Below are positions 31,980-39,440 of a DNA stretch of 39,469 nucleotides, piece by piece; the first letter of the stretch is position 1; the number at the start of each line of letters is the position of its first letter. Source of the DNA: an uncultured Clostridia bacterium. Lineage in GTDB: Bacteria; Bacillota; Clostridia; TANB77; CAG-508. Under the pieces are notes generated by a model. The model was not told the DNA's origin, searched no databases, and saw only the letters and a program-made list of their open reading frames with translations. Where the stretch lies: NCBI GenBank assembly GCA_947623465.1, contig CANQGU010000017.1, positions 1-39,469 on the forward strand, written 5' to 3'. Position numbers and translations under genes: made by a program.

Positions 31980-32102
31980 GTTTGAAAAATAATCAGCATC
32001 TTGCTGTGTTAGACTTCATTTGAAATCAAATCAACGTGCACCAAGCACGCCTCATTGATTTCAAACTTGTCTGCCTTGCAATATACTAATTCTTTTTCAA
32101 AC
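31980..32102. repeat. 123-nt imperfect inverted repeat between ffh and rpsP
   Basis: The outer arms GTTTGAAAAATAATCAG (from 31980) and CTAATTCTTTTTCAAAC (to 32102) are near-complementary. Middle segments (TTGCTGTGTTAGAC and GTCTGCCTTGCAA) match imperfectly. TTTGAAATCAA and TTGATTTCAAA (32019-32029, 32055-32065) are perfect, and CGTGC/GCACG closes the tip. The whole could fold as one long hairpin, MITE-like or a processing/termination structure splitting ffh from rpsP. It encodes no ORF that I support. Confidence 0.7.
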
Positions 32103-32231
32103 TATACTATAAAAAAATTAAAAAGATAAATTTTTTTGAACAAAGAAAATATTGCATTAATATAGATTTTAAATTTTTAAACATATAAATCAGATGCTTA
32201 AAAGCATCACACAATTAGGAGGTGAACAAAA

Positions 32232-32468
32232 ATGGTAAAAATAAGATTACAAAGAGAAGGAAAGAAAAAAGCTCCTTTCTATCACATTGTAGTTGCAGAT
32301 TCTAGAAGCCCAAGAGATGGAAAAATAATTGAGCAAATAGGAACATATGACCCAATGACAAAACCATCAACAATAGTTTTAGATAATTCTAAAGTTGAAA
32401 AATGGATCAAAAATGGTGCTAAACCTACAGATACTGTAAAAAAATTAATAGAATTAGCATCAAAATAA
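32232..32468 (+). CDS. rpsP: Ribosomal protein bS16
   Basis: A 78-aa small-subunit protein. The N-terminus [30 protein letters not shown] and IEQIGTYDP are diagnostic of S16. AGGAGGTG is 7 nt upstream. khpA, rimM, trmD and rplS follow in the standard Firmicute order. No CGG. Confidence 0.97.
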   Translation: MVKIRLQREGKKKAPFYHIVVADSRSPRDGKIIEQIGTYDPMTKPSTIVLDNSKVEKWIKNGAKPTDTVKKLIELASK

Positions 32469-32501
32469 TTTTAAAATACAAATTATGAAAGGACAATGAT
32501 A

Positions 32502-32732
32502 ATGAAAGAAATTTTAGAAACTATAATTGCTAGTTTAGTTGACAACAAAGATGCAATTGAAATCAACGAAGTTGATGGCGAAAAGTCAGTTGTTTTCGAA
32601 GTTAAAGTTGCAGAAAACGACATGGGAAAAGTAATCGGAAGACAAGGAAAAATTGCAAAATCAATTAGAACAGTAATGAAAGCTGTTGCTGCAAAAGAAC
32701 ATAAAAAAGTAACAGTAGAATTTATTGGGTAA
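32502..32732 (+). CDS. khpA: KH-domain RNA-binding protein KhpA
   Basis: A 76-aa single KH domain with the GXXG loop in VIGRQGKIAKSIRTVMKA. KhpA binds RNA with KhpB and affects cell division and sRNA biology in Gram-positives. ATG 32502 is preferred because AAAGGA is correctly spaced from it; ATG 32496 two codons upstream lies too close to the ribosome site. rimM starts 9 nt after the stop. Confidence 0.93.
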   Translation: MKEILETIIASLVDNKDAIEINEVDGEKSVVFEVKVAENDMGKVIGRQGKIAKSIRTVMKAVAAKEHKKVTVEFIG

Positions 32733-32741
32733 GGTTTTGTT

Positions 32742-33248
32742 ATGAAGGAAAGATTAGAAGTTGGTCAAATAGTTAATACATTTGGAATTAAAGGCTTTGT
32801 AAAAGTTTATCCATATGTAAATGATATTTCAAGATTTGATGATTTAAAAACTGTATATGTCAAATTAAAAAAGCAAGAAAGTAAATTAAAAATAGAAGAA
32901 GTAAAATACCAAAAAAATATGGTTTTAATTAAATTTAAAGGAATTGAAACAGTTGAGCAAGCAGAACTTTTAAGAAATAGTTACATAGAAATAGATAGGT
33001 CTCAAGCAATTCCATTAGAAAAAGATGAATATTTTATTGCTGATTTATTAGGTTTAGATGTTTATTTAGACACAGGTGAAAAATTAGGTATTTTAGATGA
33101 TATTTATAATACTGGAGGCTCTGACATATATGTTGTAAAAAATGAACTAGGAAAGCAATTTTTATTACCATATATAGATGATGTTGTAAAAAATATTGAT
33201 TTAGAAAATGGTAAGATTACAGTTCATATAATCGATGGTTTAATTTAA
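32742..33248 (+). CDS. rimM: 16S rRNA processing protein RimM
   Basis: 168 aa, normal for RimM. The N-terminal domain begins LEVGQIVNTFGIKGFVKVYPY, and the C-terminal PRC-barrel part includes DIYNTGGSDIYVV and LLPYIDDVVKNID. It assists maturation of the 30S head by binding S19. It lies between khpA and trmD as in other Firmicutes. Confidence 0.95.
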   Translation: MKERLEVGQIVNTFGIKGFVKVYPYVNDISRFDDLKTVYVKLKKQESKLKIEEVKYQKNMVLIKFKGIETVEQAELLRNSYIEIDRSQAIPLEKDEYFIADLLGLDVYLDTGEKLGILDDIYNTGGSDIYVVKNELGKQFLLPYIDDVVKNIDLENGKITVHIIDGLI

Positions 33249-33317
33249 AAAATCGGAAGTTTTGAAATGTTAAAATTTATTCTTATGTAGTAATAGCCTA
33301 TTAGAGAGGAATAAAAA

Positions 33318-33983
33318 ATGAAATTTGATATTTTAACGCTTTTTCCAGAAATGTTTGAACCATTAAATCAAAGCATAATAGGAAGGGCAGTAAAAAATAA
33401 TTTACTTGAAATTAATTTAATAAATATCAGAGACTTTTCAAAAAACAAACATAAAAAAGTTGACGATACACCTTTTGGTGGTGGAGCTGGAATGGTAATA
33501 AAGCCAGATGTTGTATATGATGCATATAAATCTATTGAAGATAAAAATGCAAAAGTTATATATATGTCACCACAAGGAAAGAAATTAAATCAATCAAAAG
33601 TAGAAGAATTATCAAAAGAAGAACATTTAATAATTCTATGTGGACATTACGAGGGCATAGACCAAAGGGTACTTGATAAAATAGTAGACGAAGAAATTTC
33701 TATTGGAGATTATGTCTTAACAGGTGGAGAAATTCCAGCAATGGTTTTAATCGATACTGTTTCAAGATATAAAGATGGAGTTTTATCCAAAGAATCAATA
33801 GAAGAAGAAAGTTTTACAAGTGGTATTTTAGAATATCCACAATACACAAGACCTGAGGTTTTTGAAGGAGTAAGAGTACCTGAAGTTTTAATTTCAGGAA
33901 ATCACCAAAACATAGATAAATGGAGAAAAGAAGAAGCTTTAAGAATAACAAGTATTAAAAGACCAGATTTATTAAAAAAATAA
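33318..33983 (+). CDS. trmD: tRNA (guanine-N1)-methyltransferase TrmD
   Basis: Methylates G37 of tRNAs with a G next to the anticodon (Leu, Pro, Arg-CCG), using SAM in a trefoil knot. 221 aa. Key motifs are LFPEMFEP, FGGGAGMV, LCGHYEGIDQRV, SIGDYVLTGGE and YPQYTRPEVFEG. The residue aligned with catalytic Asp169 of E. coli is Glu (EESF), a substitution I believe also occurs in other Clostridia. m1G37 is known to suppress +1 frameshifting, so its state here bears on the CGG recoding idea. GAGAGG is upstream. No CGG. Confidence 0.95.
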   Translation: MKFDILTLFPEMFEPLNQSIIGRAVKNNLLEINLINIRDFSKNKHKKVDDTPFGGGAGMVIKPDVVYDAYKSIEDKNAKVIYMSPQGKKLNQSKVEELSKEEHLIILCGHYEGIDQRVLDKIVDEEISIGDYVLTGGEIPAMVLIDTVSRYKDGVLSKESIEEESFTSGILEYPQYTRPEVFEGVRVPEVLISGNHQNIDKWRKEEALRITSIKRPDLLKK

Positions 33984-34078
33984 TATTTAATTGAAAATAT
34001 TTATTAAAAATATTTAATTAAAAGGTTTATTAAAAATATTTAAGTGAAGTGCTTAGAAATAAGTGCTATTCAAAAAAA

Positions 34079-34109
34079 CTATTGCCTAAGATTAACTTAG
34101 CGACGATAG
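34079..34109 (+). promoter_or_regulatory. Possible ribosomal protein L19 leader
   Basis: CTAT-CTAAG-ATTAA-CTTAG-ATAG can form a bulged hairpin just 16 nt before the rplS ribosome site. The placement resembles autoregulatory L19 leaders of Firmicutes. Covariation cannot be judged from one sequence. The trmD-rplS gap of 151 nt otherwise contains short AT-rich TATTAAAAATATTTAA repeats. Confidence 0.4.
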
Positions 34110-34134
34110 GGAATTTATAAGGAGGATTTAAAAA

Positions 34135-34935
34135 ATGGATATAATAAAATCTATTGAACATGAACAATTAAAATCTAAAATTCCAGATTTAAAAGTTGGA
34201 AATACAGTTAAAGTTCATGTAAGAATTAAAGAAGGAAACAAAGAAAGAATACAAGTATTTGAGGGAACAATAATAAAAGTTCAAGGATCAGGAGTAAATA
34301 AAACATTTACTGTAAGAAAATTATCTTATGGTGTTGGTGTTGAAAAAACATTTTTAGTTCACTCACCATTAGTTGAAAAAGTTGAATTAGTTAGAGTTGG
34401 TAAAGCTAGACGTGCTAGATTATTCTACTTAAGAGATAGAATAGGAAAAGCAGCTAAGACTAAAGAACAACTTGGAGCTAGAATTGAAAACAAAGAAATT
34501 ATAATAAAAGGTGAAGAAGTTGCACCAGAAGTAACTGAAGAAGTTAAAACTGAAACAGTTGCACCTGAAACTGAAGCAGTAGCTGAAGTTGAAACTCCTA
34601 AAGAAGCAGTAGCTGAAACAGTTGCTCAAGAAGAAGTTAAAGCAGAAGTAAAAGAAGAAGCTAAAGCTGAAGAAAAAGAAGTTAAGGCAGAAGTAAAAGA
34701 AGAAGCCAAAGCTGAAAAAGAAGAAGCTAAGGCAGAAGTAAAAGAAGAAGCTAAAGCTGAAAAAGAAGAAGTTAAGGCAGAAGTAAAAGAAGAAGCTAAA
34801 GCTGAAAAAGAAGAAGTTAAGGCAGAAGTAAAAGAAGAAGCCAAAGTTGAAGAAAAAGAAGCTAAGGCAGAAGTAAAAGAAGAAGCCAAAACTGAAGAAG
34901 CAGAAGCTGAAAAAGACTCAAAAAAAGCTGAATAA
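34135..34935 (+). CDS. rplS: Ribosomal protein bL19 with a long Lys/Glu/Ala extension
   Basis: Residues 1-~118 are a complete bL19 ([48 protein letters not shown]). Residues ~119-266 are a Glu/Lys/Ala/Val-rich, acidic tail not found in standard bL19 (~115 aa). It includes six 15-residue units of the type [15 protein letters not shown] and ends KDSKKAE. The tail is probably helical or disordered and may project from the ribosome. Codon usage matches the core. AAGGAGG precedes the ATG. Confidence 0.95.
   Translation: MDIIKSIEHEQLKSKIPDLKVGNTVKVHVRIKEGNKERIQVFEGTIIKVQGSGVNKTFTVRKLSYGVGVEKTFLVHSPLVEKVELVRVGKARRARLFYLRDRIGKAAKTKEQLGARIENKEIIIKGEEVAPEVTEEVKTETVAPETEAVAEVETPKEAVAETVAQEEVKAEVKEEAKAEEKEVKAEVKEEAKAEKEEAKAEVKEEAKAEKEEVKAEVKEEAKAEKEEVKAEVKEEAKVEEKEAKAEVKEEAKTEEAEAEKDSKKAE
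34636..34905 (+). repeat. Six 45-bp tandem repeats in rplS
   Basis: Six units of 45 bp start at GTTAAAGCAGAAGTAAAAGA-like positions and encode 15-residue [10 protein letters not shown]-type units with Glu/Lys variation. The repeat number may vary between strains by slippage. Confidence 0.9.
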
Positions 34936-34949
34936 TTAGGAGAATTATA

Positions 34950-35613
34950 ATGAGAATTAGATACAAAAAATGGGCAAGACCAGAGCTTGAAGCAAGTCCT
35001 TTTTATGTAGATAATCCAGAAGAACAAAGAGGCAAATGGAAAGAACTTTTTAAAAGTCCTTCTTTGCCTCTTAATTTAGAATTAGGGTGCGGAAAAGGAT
35101 ATTTTATAGCAAATCTTGCAAGTGAAAATCAAAATGTAAATTATATAGCAATAGATTTAGTTGATGCAATGTTAGGGCTTGCAAAAAGAAATGTTGAAAA
35201 AATCTACAAAGAAAAAAACAAAGAAACAGATAATATTATTTTAACAAGATTTGATATAGAAAGAATTAATTTAATATTATCTAAAGAAGACAAAATTGAA
35301 AGAATATACATCAATTTTTGCAATCCATGGCCAAGAGGGAAACACCATAAAAAAAGATTAACACATACAAAACAACTAGAAAAATACAAAGATTTTTTAG
35401 TTCAAGGTCGGAGAAATATATTTTAAAACAGATGATGATAGCTTATTTTTCGAAAGCATACCATATTTTGAACAAGCAGGTTTTGAAATAGTTAAGAAAA
35501 CAACTGACTTACACAGTGAGCCAGACTTTTGGCAAAACATTAGAACTGAACACGAAGAAATGTTTTCTAAACAAGGTATAAAAATAAAAGCATTGATAGC
35601 TAAATTAAAATAG
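34950..35613 (+). CDS. trmB: tRNA (guanine-N7)-methyltransferase TrmB (needs one +1 shift)
   Basis: Methylates G46 in the variable loop of tRNAs with SAM. Skipping C35409 gives 220 aa, normal for TrmB. SAM motif I is [15 protein letters not shown]; the signature [16 protein letters not shown] and the restored [12 protein letters not shown] follow, as does [18 protein letters not shown] at the end. The unshifted frame stops at TAA 35424-35426 and loses the last ~60 residues. It starts 14 nt after rplS with AGGAGA upstream, so it belongs to the same transcript. Confidence 0.94.
35409..35412 (+). other. CGGA +1 recoding site 9 (trmB)
   Basis: GGT (Gly153) is followed by extra C35409 and then GGA. 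Omitting the C gives Gly-Gly-Glu-Ile-Tyr-Phe-Lys-Thr-Asp, the conserved TrmB segment. Confidence 0.9.
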
Positions 35614-35629
35614 TATTTGGGTTAAAAAA

Positions 35630-35657
35630 TGTCAAAAAAGTACGTCCCCATTGACAC
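35630..35657 (+). repeat. REP-like dispersed repeat, copy B
   Basis: TGTCAAAAAAGTACGTCCCC followed by ATTGACAC, lying between trmB and whiA. It creates a spurious in-frame ATG at 35629 upstream of the real whiA start. Confidence 0.65.
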
Positions 35658-35679
35658 TGATATGAAAAGGAGAAGTAAT

Positions 35680-36522
35680 ATGTCATTTTCAAAAGATGTG
35701 AAAAAAGAATTAAGTAAAATTAATAATTTAGCAAATAAAAAAGAAGTAGAATATGAACTTTATGGATATTTGGCAAGTAACAATATTTCTGAAGAAAAAA
35801 ATTTCATAAAATATTCAACAGAAAATGATTACAATATCGATAGATTTGCTAAAATTGTTAGAAACATGGGAATAGAAAATTTTGATATTGATGTTAATGG
35901 TAATGTTTTTAGTATTAAAATAAAAACAAGTTCTTTTAAATCATTTTTAAATTTTGATTATGATATAGAAGATGCTCATTTACTTAAATGCTTTGTAAGA
36001 GGCTTATTTATGGGTTCTGGTTCTATTAATAACCCTAAAAGTAAGTATCATTTAGAGTGCTCTGTAAAAAATAAAAATGTAGCAAATATAATAGTTAAGC
36101 TTATGGAAGAAAACGATATTTTTATTAAACAAAGGGAAAACATAATTTACATTAAAGAGGGAGAAGAAATATCAAAATTTTTGGCTTTTATTGGTGCTAG
36201 TAAATCTGTTTTAGAATTTGAAGAAATTAGAGTTCAAAGGTCTATGAACAATAAAGTAAATAGAATTGTAAATTGTAAAGCAGCTAATTTAAACAAGGTT
36301 CTTAATGCATCTGTTGAGCAAATTGATGCTATAAGAAAACTTAAACAAAATGGAAAATTTGAAAAATTAGATGATAGTTTAAAAGAAATTGCAAGACTTA
36401 GGTTAGAATATCCTGATATGCCATTATCTGAATTAGGGAGTAAACTATCCAATCCTGTTGGTAAATCTGGAGTAAATTATAGGTTAAAGAAGATAATTAA
36501 GATTGCAAATAATGAAAACTAA
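35680..36522 (+). CDS. whiA: WhiA-family protein
   Basis: A 280-aa Firmicute/Actinobacteria DNA-binding protein with a LAGLIDADG-like N-terminal fold (SFSKDVKKELSK, LLKCFVRGLFMGSGSINNP) and a C-terminal HTH (LKEIARLRLEYPDMPLSELG, then SGVNYRLKKI). It is linked to cell division and chromosome segregation. ATG 35680 has AGGAG at the right distance. An upstream in-frame ATG at 35629 lies in a REP-like repeat and is rejected. Slightly shorter than the usual ~310 aa. Confidence 0.93.
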   Translation: MSFSKDVKKELSKINNLANKKEVEYELYGYLASNNISEEKNFIKYSTENDYNIDRFAKIVRNMGIENFDIDVNGNVFSIKIKTSSFKSFLNFDYDIEDAHLLKCFVRGLFMGSGSINNPKSKYHLECSVKNKNVANIIVKLMEENDIFIKQRENIIYIKEGEEISKFLAFIGASKSVLEFEEIRVQRSMNNKVNRIVNCKAANLNKVLNASVEQIDAIRKLKQNGKFEKLDDSLKEIARLRLEYPDMPLSELGSKLSNPVGKSGVNYRLKKIIKIANNEN

Positions 36523-36595
36523 TTTATTAACATTTTTTTAAAATTTATTATATAACAAATTTAAATTAATATTATAATAAAAAATGGAGGATAAC

Positions 36596-37735
36596 TTGGA
36601 AAAAGTAAAGAAATTAGGCATTTATATACACATACCATTTTGCAAGCAAAAATGCTATTATTGTGATTTTATATCATTTGCAAATAAAGAAAATATAGAA
36701 GAAAAATACTTTGAAGCATTAATAAAAGAAATAGAAAACTTTTTAAAAACTAACTCTACAACTAAAATTCCAACTATTTATATAGGAGGAGGAACCCCGT
36801 CATTTGTAGATAGCAAATATATAAAAAAAATAATGTGTTTATTTAACAAAGAAAATTTGGTTGAGGCAACAATTGAAGTAAATCCCGGAACTGCAACCAA
36901 GGAAAAATTAGAAGATTACAAAGAAGCAGGAATAAACAGAATAAGTATAGGACTTCAATCAACACAAAATAATTTATTAAAACAAATTGGAAGAATCCAT
37001 AATTATGAGCAATTTTTAAATACATATAAATTAGCAAAAAAAGCGAGATTTGAAAATATAAATGTAGACTTAATGATAGGGCTTCCAAATCAATCTATTT
37101 CAGACATAAAAAAATCTTTAGAAGAAGTAACTAATTTAAATCCAAATCATATTTCAGTATATTCTTTAATTGTAGAAGAAGAAACAAAAATTGCTAAAAT
37201 GCTAGAAAATGGAGAAATTAAATTACCAGATGAAGATGTAGAAAGACAAATGTATTGGTATGTAAAAAATTATTTGGAATTACATGGTTACAACCATTAC
37301 GAGATTTCAAATTTTGCAAAAAAAGGGTATGAATCAAACCATAATTTAGACTGTTGGGAGCAAAAAGAGTATATTGGTTTTGGACTTGCTTCTCACTCAT
37401 ATATTGATAAAACAAGATTTTCTAATACATATAATTTAGATTTATATATAAAAAATTGTATGGAAAATAACTTTAATAAAAATAAAATAATTCAAGAAAA
37501 GCAAAATGATTTTTCTGTTATGCAAGAATATATGTTGCTAGGATTAAGAAAGATAGAAGGGGTATCTATACAAAGTTTTAAAAACAAATTTGGAGAAAAT
37601 CCAATTTTTATATTTAAGCAAGAATTAAATAAATTAGTTGATGAAAATTTAATTCAAGTAAGTTCTGATAAAATACAGTTAACAAATAAAGGTCTTGATT
37701 TAGCTAATTTAGTTTGGGAAGAATTTGTGGATTGA
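36596..37735 (+). CDS. hemW: Radical SAM heme chaperone/coproporphyrinogen oxidase-like HemW
   Basis: About 379 aa. The 4Fe-4S motif CKQKCYYCDF (CX3CX2C) is at the N-terminus, followed by YIGGGTPSF, RISIGLQS, VDLMIGLPNQ and a C-terminal HemN-type domain (GLASHSYIDKTRFSN). HemW transfers or handles heme; the paralogue HemN oxidises coproporphyrinogen. I prefer TTG 36596 because GGAGG (36586-36590) is spaced correctly for it, whereas ATG 36584 overlaps that site and has none upstream. It ends with TGA. Confidence 0.92.
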   Translation: MEKVKKLGIYIHIPFCKQKCYYCDFISFANKENIEEKYFEALIKEIENFLKTNSTTKIPTIYIGGGTPSFVDSKYIKKIMCLFNKENLVEATIEVNPGTATKEKLEDYKEAGINRISIGLQSTQNNLLKQIGRIHNYEQFLNTYKLAKKARFENINVDLMIGLPNQSISDIKKSLEEVTNLNPNHISVYSLIVEEETKIAKMLENGEIKLPDEDVERQMYWYVKNYLELHGYNHYEISNFAKKGYESNHNLDCWEQKEYIGFGLASHSYIDKTRFSNTYNLDLYIKNCMENNFNKNKIIQEKQNDFSVMQEYMLLGLRKIEGVSIQSFKNKFGENPIFIFKQELNKLVDENLIQVSSDKIQLTNKGLDLANLVWEEFVD

Positions 37736-37739
37736 AAAG

Positions 37740-37767
37740 CTGTCAAAAAAGGACGTCCCAAATGACC
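37740..37767 (+). repeat. REP-like dispersed repeat, copy C
   Basis: CTGTCAAAAAAGGACGTCCC followed by AAATGAC. A diverged second half (TCCTAAATGACTGC, then CCATTGACA) follows directly, ending at the -35 box of lysS. Confidence 0.6.
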
Positions 37768-37795
37768 GCTTTCGTCCTAAATGACTGCTTTTCCA

Positions 37796-37824
37796 TTGAC
37801 AAAAAGCGGAAAAGAGTGTAAAAT
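37796..37824 (+). promoter_or_regulatory. lysS promoter
   Basis: TTGACA (37796-37801), 17 nt, TAAAAT (37819-37824). The AAAGAGTG before the -10 matches the ylxM-ffh promoter. Confidence 0.7.
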
Positions 37825-37869
37825 ATTGGATATTAAATAAGATAGAAAAATAAGAAAGGAGATAAAAAT

Positions 37870-39342
37870 ATGGCTAACGAAACAGAACTGATGCAAGCAA
37901 GAAAGGACAAATTAAAGAAAATAGAAGAATATGGAATTCACCCACACCCTGAAAAATATGAAACAACACATGAAATAGGTGAAGGTAGAAAATTAGAAGA
38001 TGGTACTAAAAATGTTTCACTTGCAGGTAGAGTAATGTCTAAAAGAAAAATGGGAAAAATATCATTTTTAGATTTAAGTGATATTACAGGACATATTCAA
38101 CTTGTTATAAAAAGAGACGATTTAGGAGAAGACGAATACAAAAAATTCCACGAAATATTAGATATTGGAGATTTTATAGGAGTTAAAGGAGAAATTTTTA
38201 CAACTCAGGCAGGAGAAAAAAGCTTACAAGTTGCTGAATATAAATTCTTAGGAAAGGCATTAAGACCACTTCCTGAAAAATATCATGGATTAGTTAACCA
38301 AGAAGCAATTTATAGAGAAAGACATCTTGATTTAATTATGAATGATGAAGCAAAAAAGAAATTCTTATTAAGATCAAAATTTGTAAGATTACTTAGAGAA
38401 TTTTTAGACAATCATGGATTTATAGAAGTTGAAACTCCAGCACTTCAAAATACTGCATCAGGAGCAACTGCAAAACCATTTGTTGCACATCATAATGCAC
38501 ATGATATGGATGTATTTTTAAGAATATCTCCAGAATTAACTTTAAAGAAATTAATAATTGGTGGATTTAATAATATATACGAAGTTGCAAGAGATTTTAG
38601 AAATGAAGGAATGGATGGAAGTCACTTACAAGATTTCACAATGGTAGAAGGTTATAGCGCATATTGGAATTATGAAGACAATATGAAGTTCTTGCAAGAA
38701 ATGGTTGTTTATATTATAGGAAAATTATATGATGGAAATTTAAAAGTTCAAATTGGTGATCAACTTATCGATTTTGGTGGAGAATGGGATGTAATAACAT
38801 TTAGAGACCTAGTACTAAAAGATTGCGGAATAGATATTGATAAATTTGATAACGCAAAAGATTTACTTCAAGAAATTAGAAATAAAAATATAGAGCTAGA
38901 AGCTGAAAATATCGAAGAATTAGGTAGAGGAAATCTTATAGACCAACTTTATAAAAAAGTAAGTAGACCAAAAATTATAAAACCAACATATTTAATAAAA
39001 CATCCAATAGATTTATCACCACTTGCAAGAAGCAATGATGAAAATCCATCACTTACAGATAGATTCCAATTAATAGTAAATGGCGAAGAAATAATAAATG
39101 GATATTCAGAGCTTGTAGATAGTGCAGAACAAGAAAAAAGATTAATTGAACAAAGCAAATTAAAAGCAAATGGTGACGAAGAAGCTATGTCAATAGATAA
39201 TGAATATATCAAAGCTATGGAATATGGTATGCCACCTATTTCTGGATGGGGACTTGGAGTTGACAGATTTATGCAATTCTTAACAAATAGCCAAAATATA
39301 AGAGATGTAGTTTTGTATCCATTAATGAAGCCATTAAATTAA
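37870..39342 (+). CDS. lysS: Lysyl-tRNA synthetase, class II
   Basis: Charges tRNA-Lys. 490 aa, close to the usual length. An N-terminal OB fold (VSLAGRVMSKRKMGKISFLDL) binds the anticodon; motif 1 is EVETPALQNTASGATAKPF; motif 2 is VARDFRNEGMDGSHLQDFTMVE; motif 3 is GWGLGVDRFMQFLTN. The motif 2 loop SHLQDFT differs from the common RHNPEFT of bacterial LysRS, so it belongs to a divergent branch. AAAGGAG precedes the ATG. The gene has its own promoter and terminator. No CGG in frame. Confidence 0.95.
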   Translation: MANETELMQARKDKLKKIEEYGIHPHPEKYETTHEIGEGRKLEDGTKNVSLAGRVMSKRKMGKISFLDLSDITGHIQLVIKRDDLGEDEYKKFHEILDIGDFIGVKGEIFTTQAGEKSLQVAEYKFLGKALRPLPEKYHGLVNQEAIYRERHLDLIMNDEAKKKFLLRSKFVRLLREFLDNHGFIEVETPALQNTASGATAKPFVAHHNAHDMDVFLRISPELTLKKLIIGGFNNIYEVARDFRNEGMDGSHLQDFTMVEGYSAYWNYEDNMKFLQEMVVYIIGKLYDGNLKVQIGDQLIDFGGEWDVITFRDLVLKDCGIDIDKFDNAKDLLQEIRNKNIELEAENIEELGRGNLIDQLYKKVSRPKIIKPTYLIKHPIDLSPLARSNDENPSLTDRFQLIVNGEEIINGYSELVDSAEQEKRLIEQSKLKANGDEEAMSIDNEYIKAMEYGMPPISGWGLGVDRFMQFLTNSQNIRDVVLYPLMKPLN

Positions 39343-39403
39343 GAGGTATAAAATTAACTAAATAATAAAAAAACCTTAGTTGTTAAATACGCGGTTGTAT
39401 AAT

Positions 39404-39440
39404 AAATGTTGGGGTGGTTACCTCAACATTTTTGTTTTTT
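39404..39440 (+). terminator. lysS terminator
   Basis: AAATGTTGGGG (39404-39414) pairs with CCTCAACATTT (39421-39431) with one G-U pair and is followed by TTGTTTTTTT. The last ~30 nt of the window hold nothing else. Confidence 0.75.

Noticed and set aside
34636-34905. CRISPR-like tandem repeats
   Set aside because: These are contiguous coding 45-bp units in rplS without spacers.
35629-35679. Upstream start for whiA giving MSKKYVPIDTDMKRRSN
   Set aside because: It is translated from the REP-like repeat; the proper ribosome site serves ATG 35680.
992-39342. Alternative stop-codon code (TGA as Trp)
   Set aside because: hemW ends normally at TGA and no conserved in-frame TGA is needed once the CGG shifts are applied.
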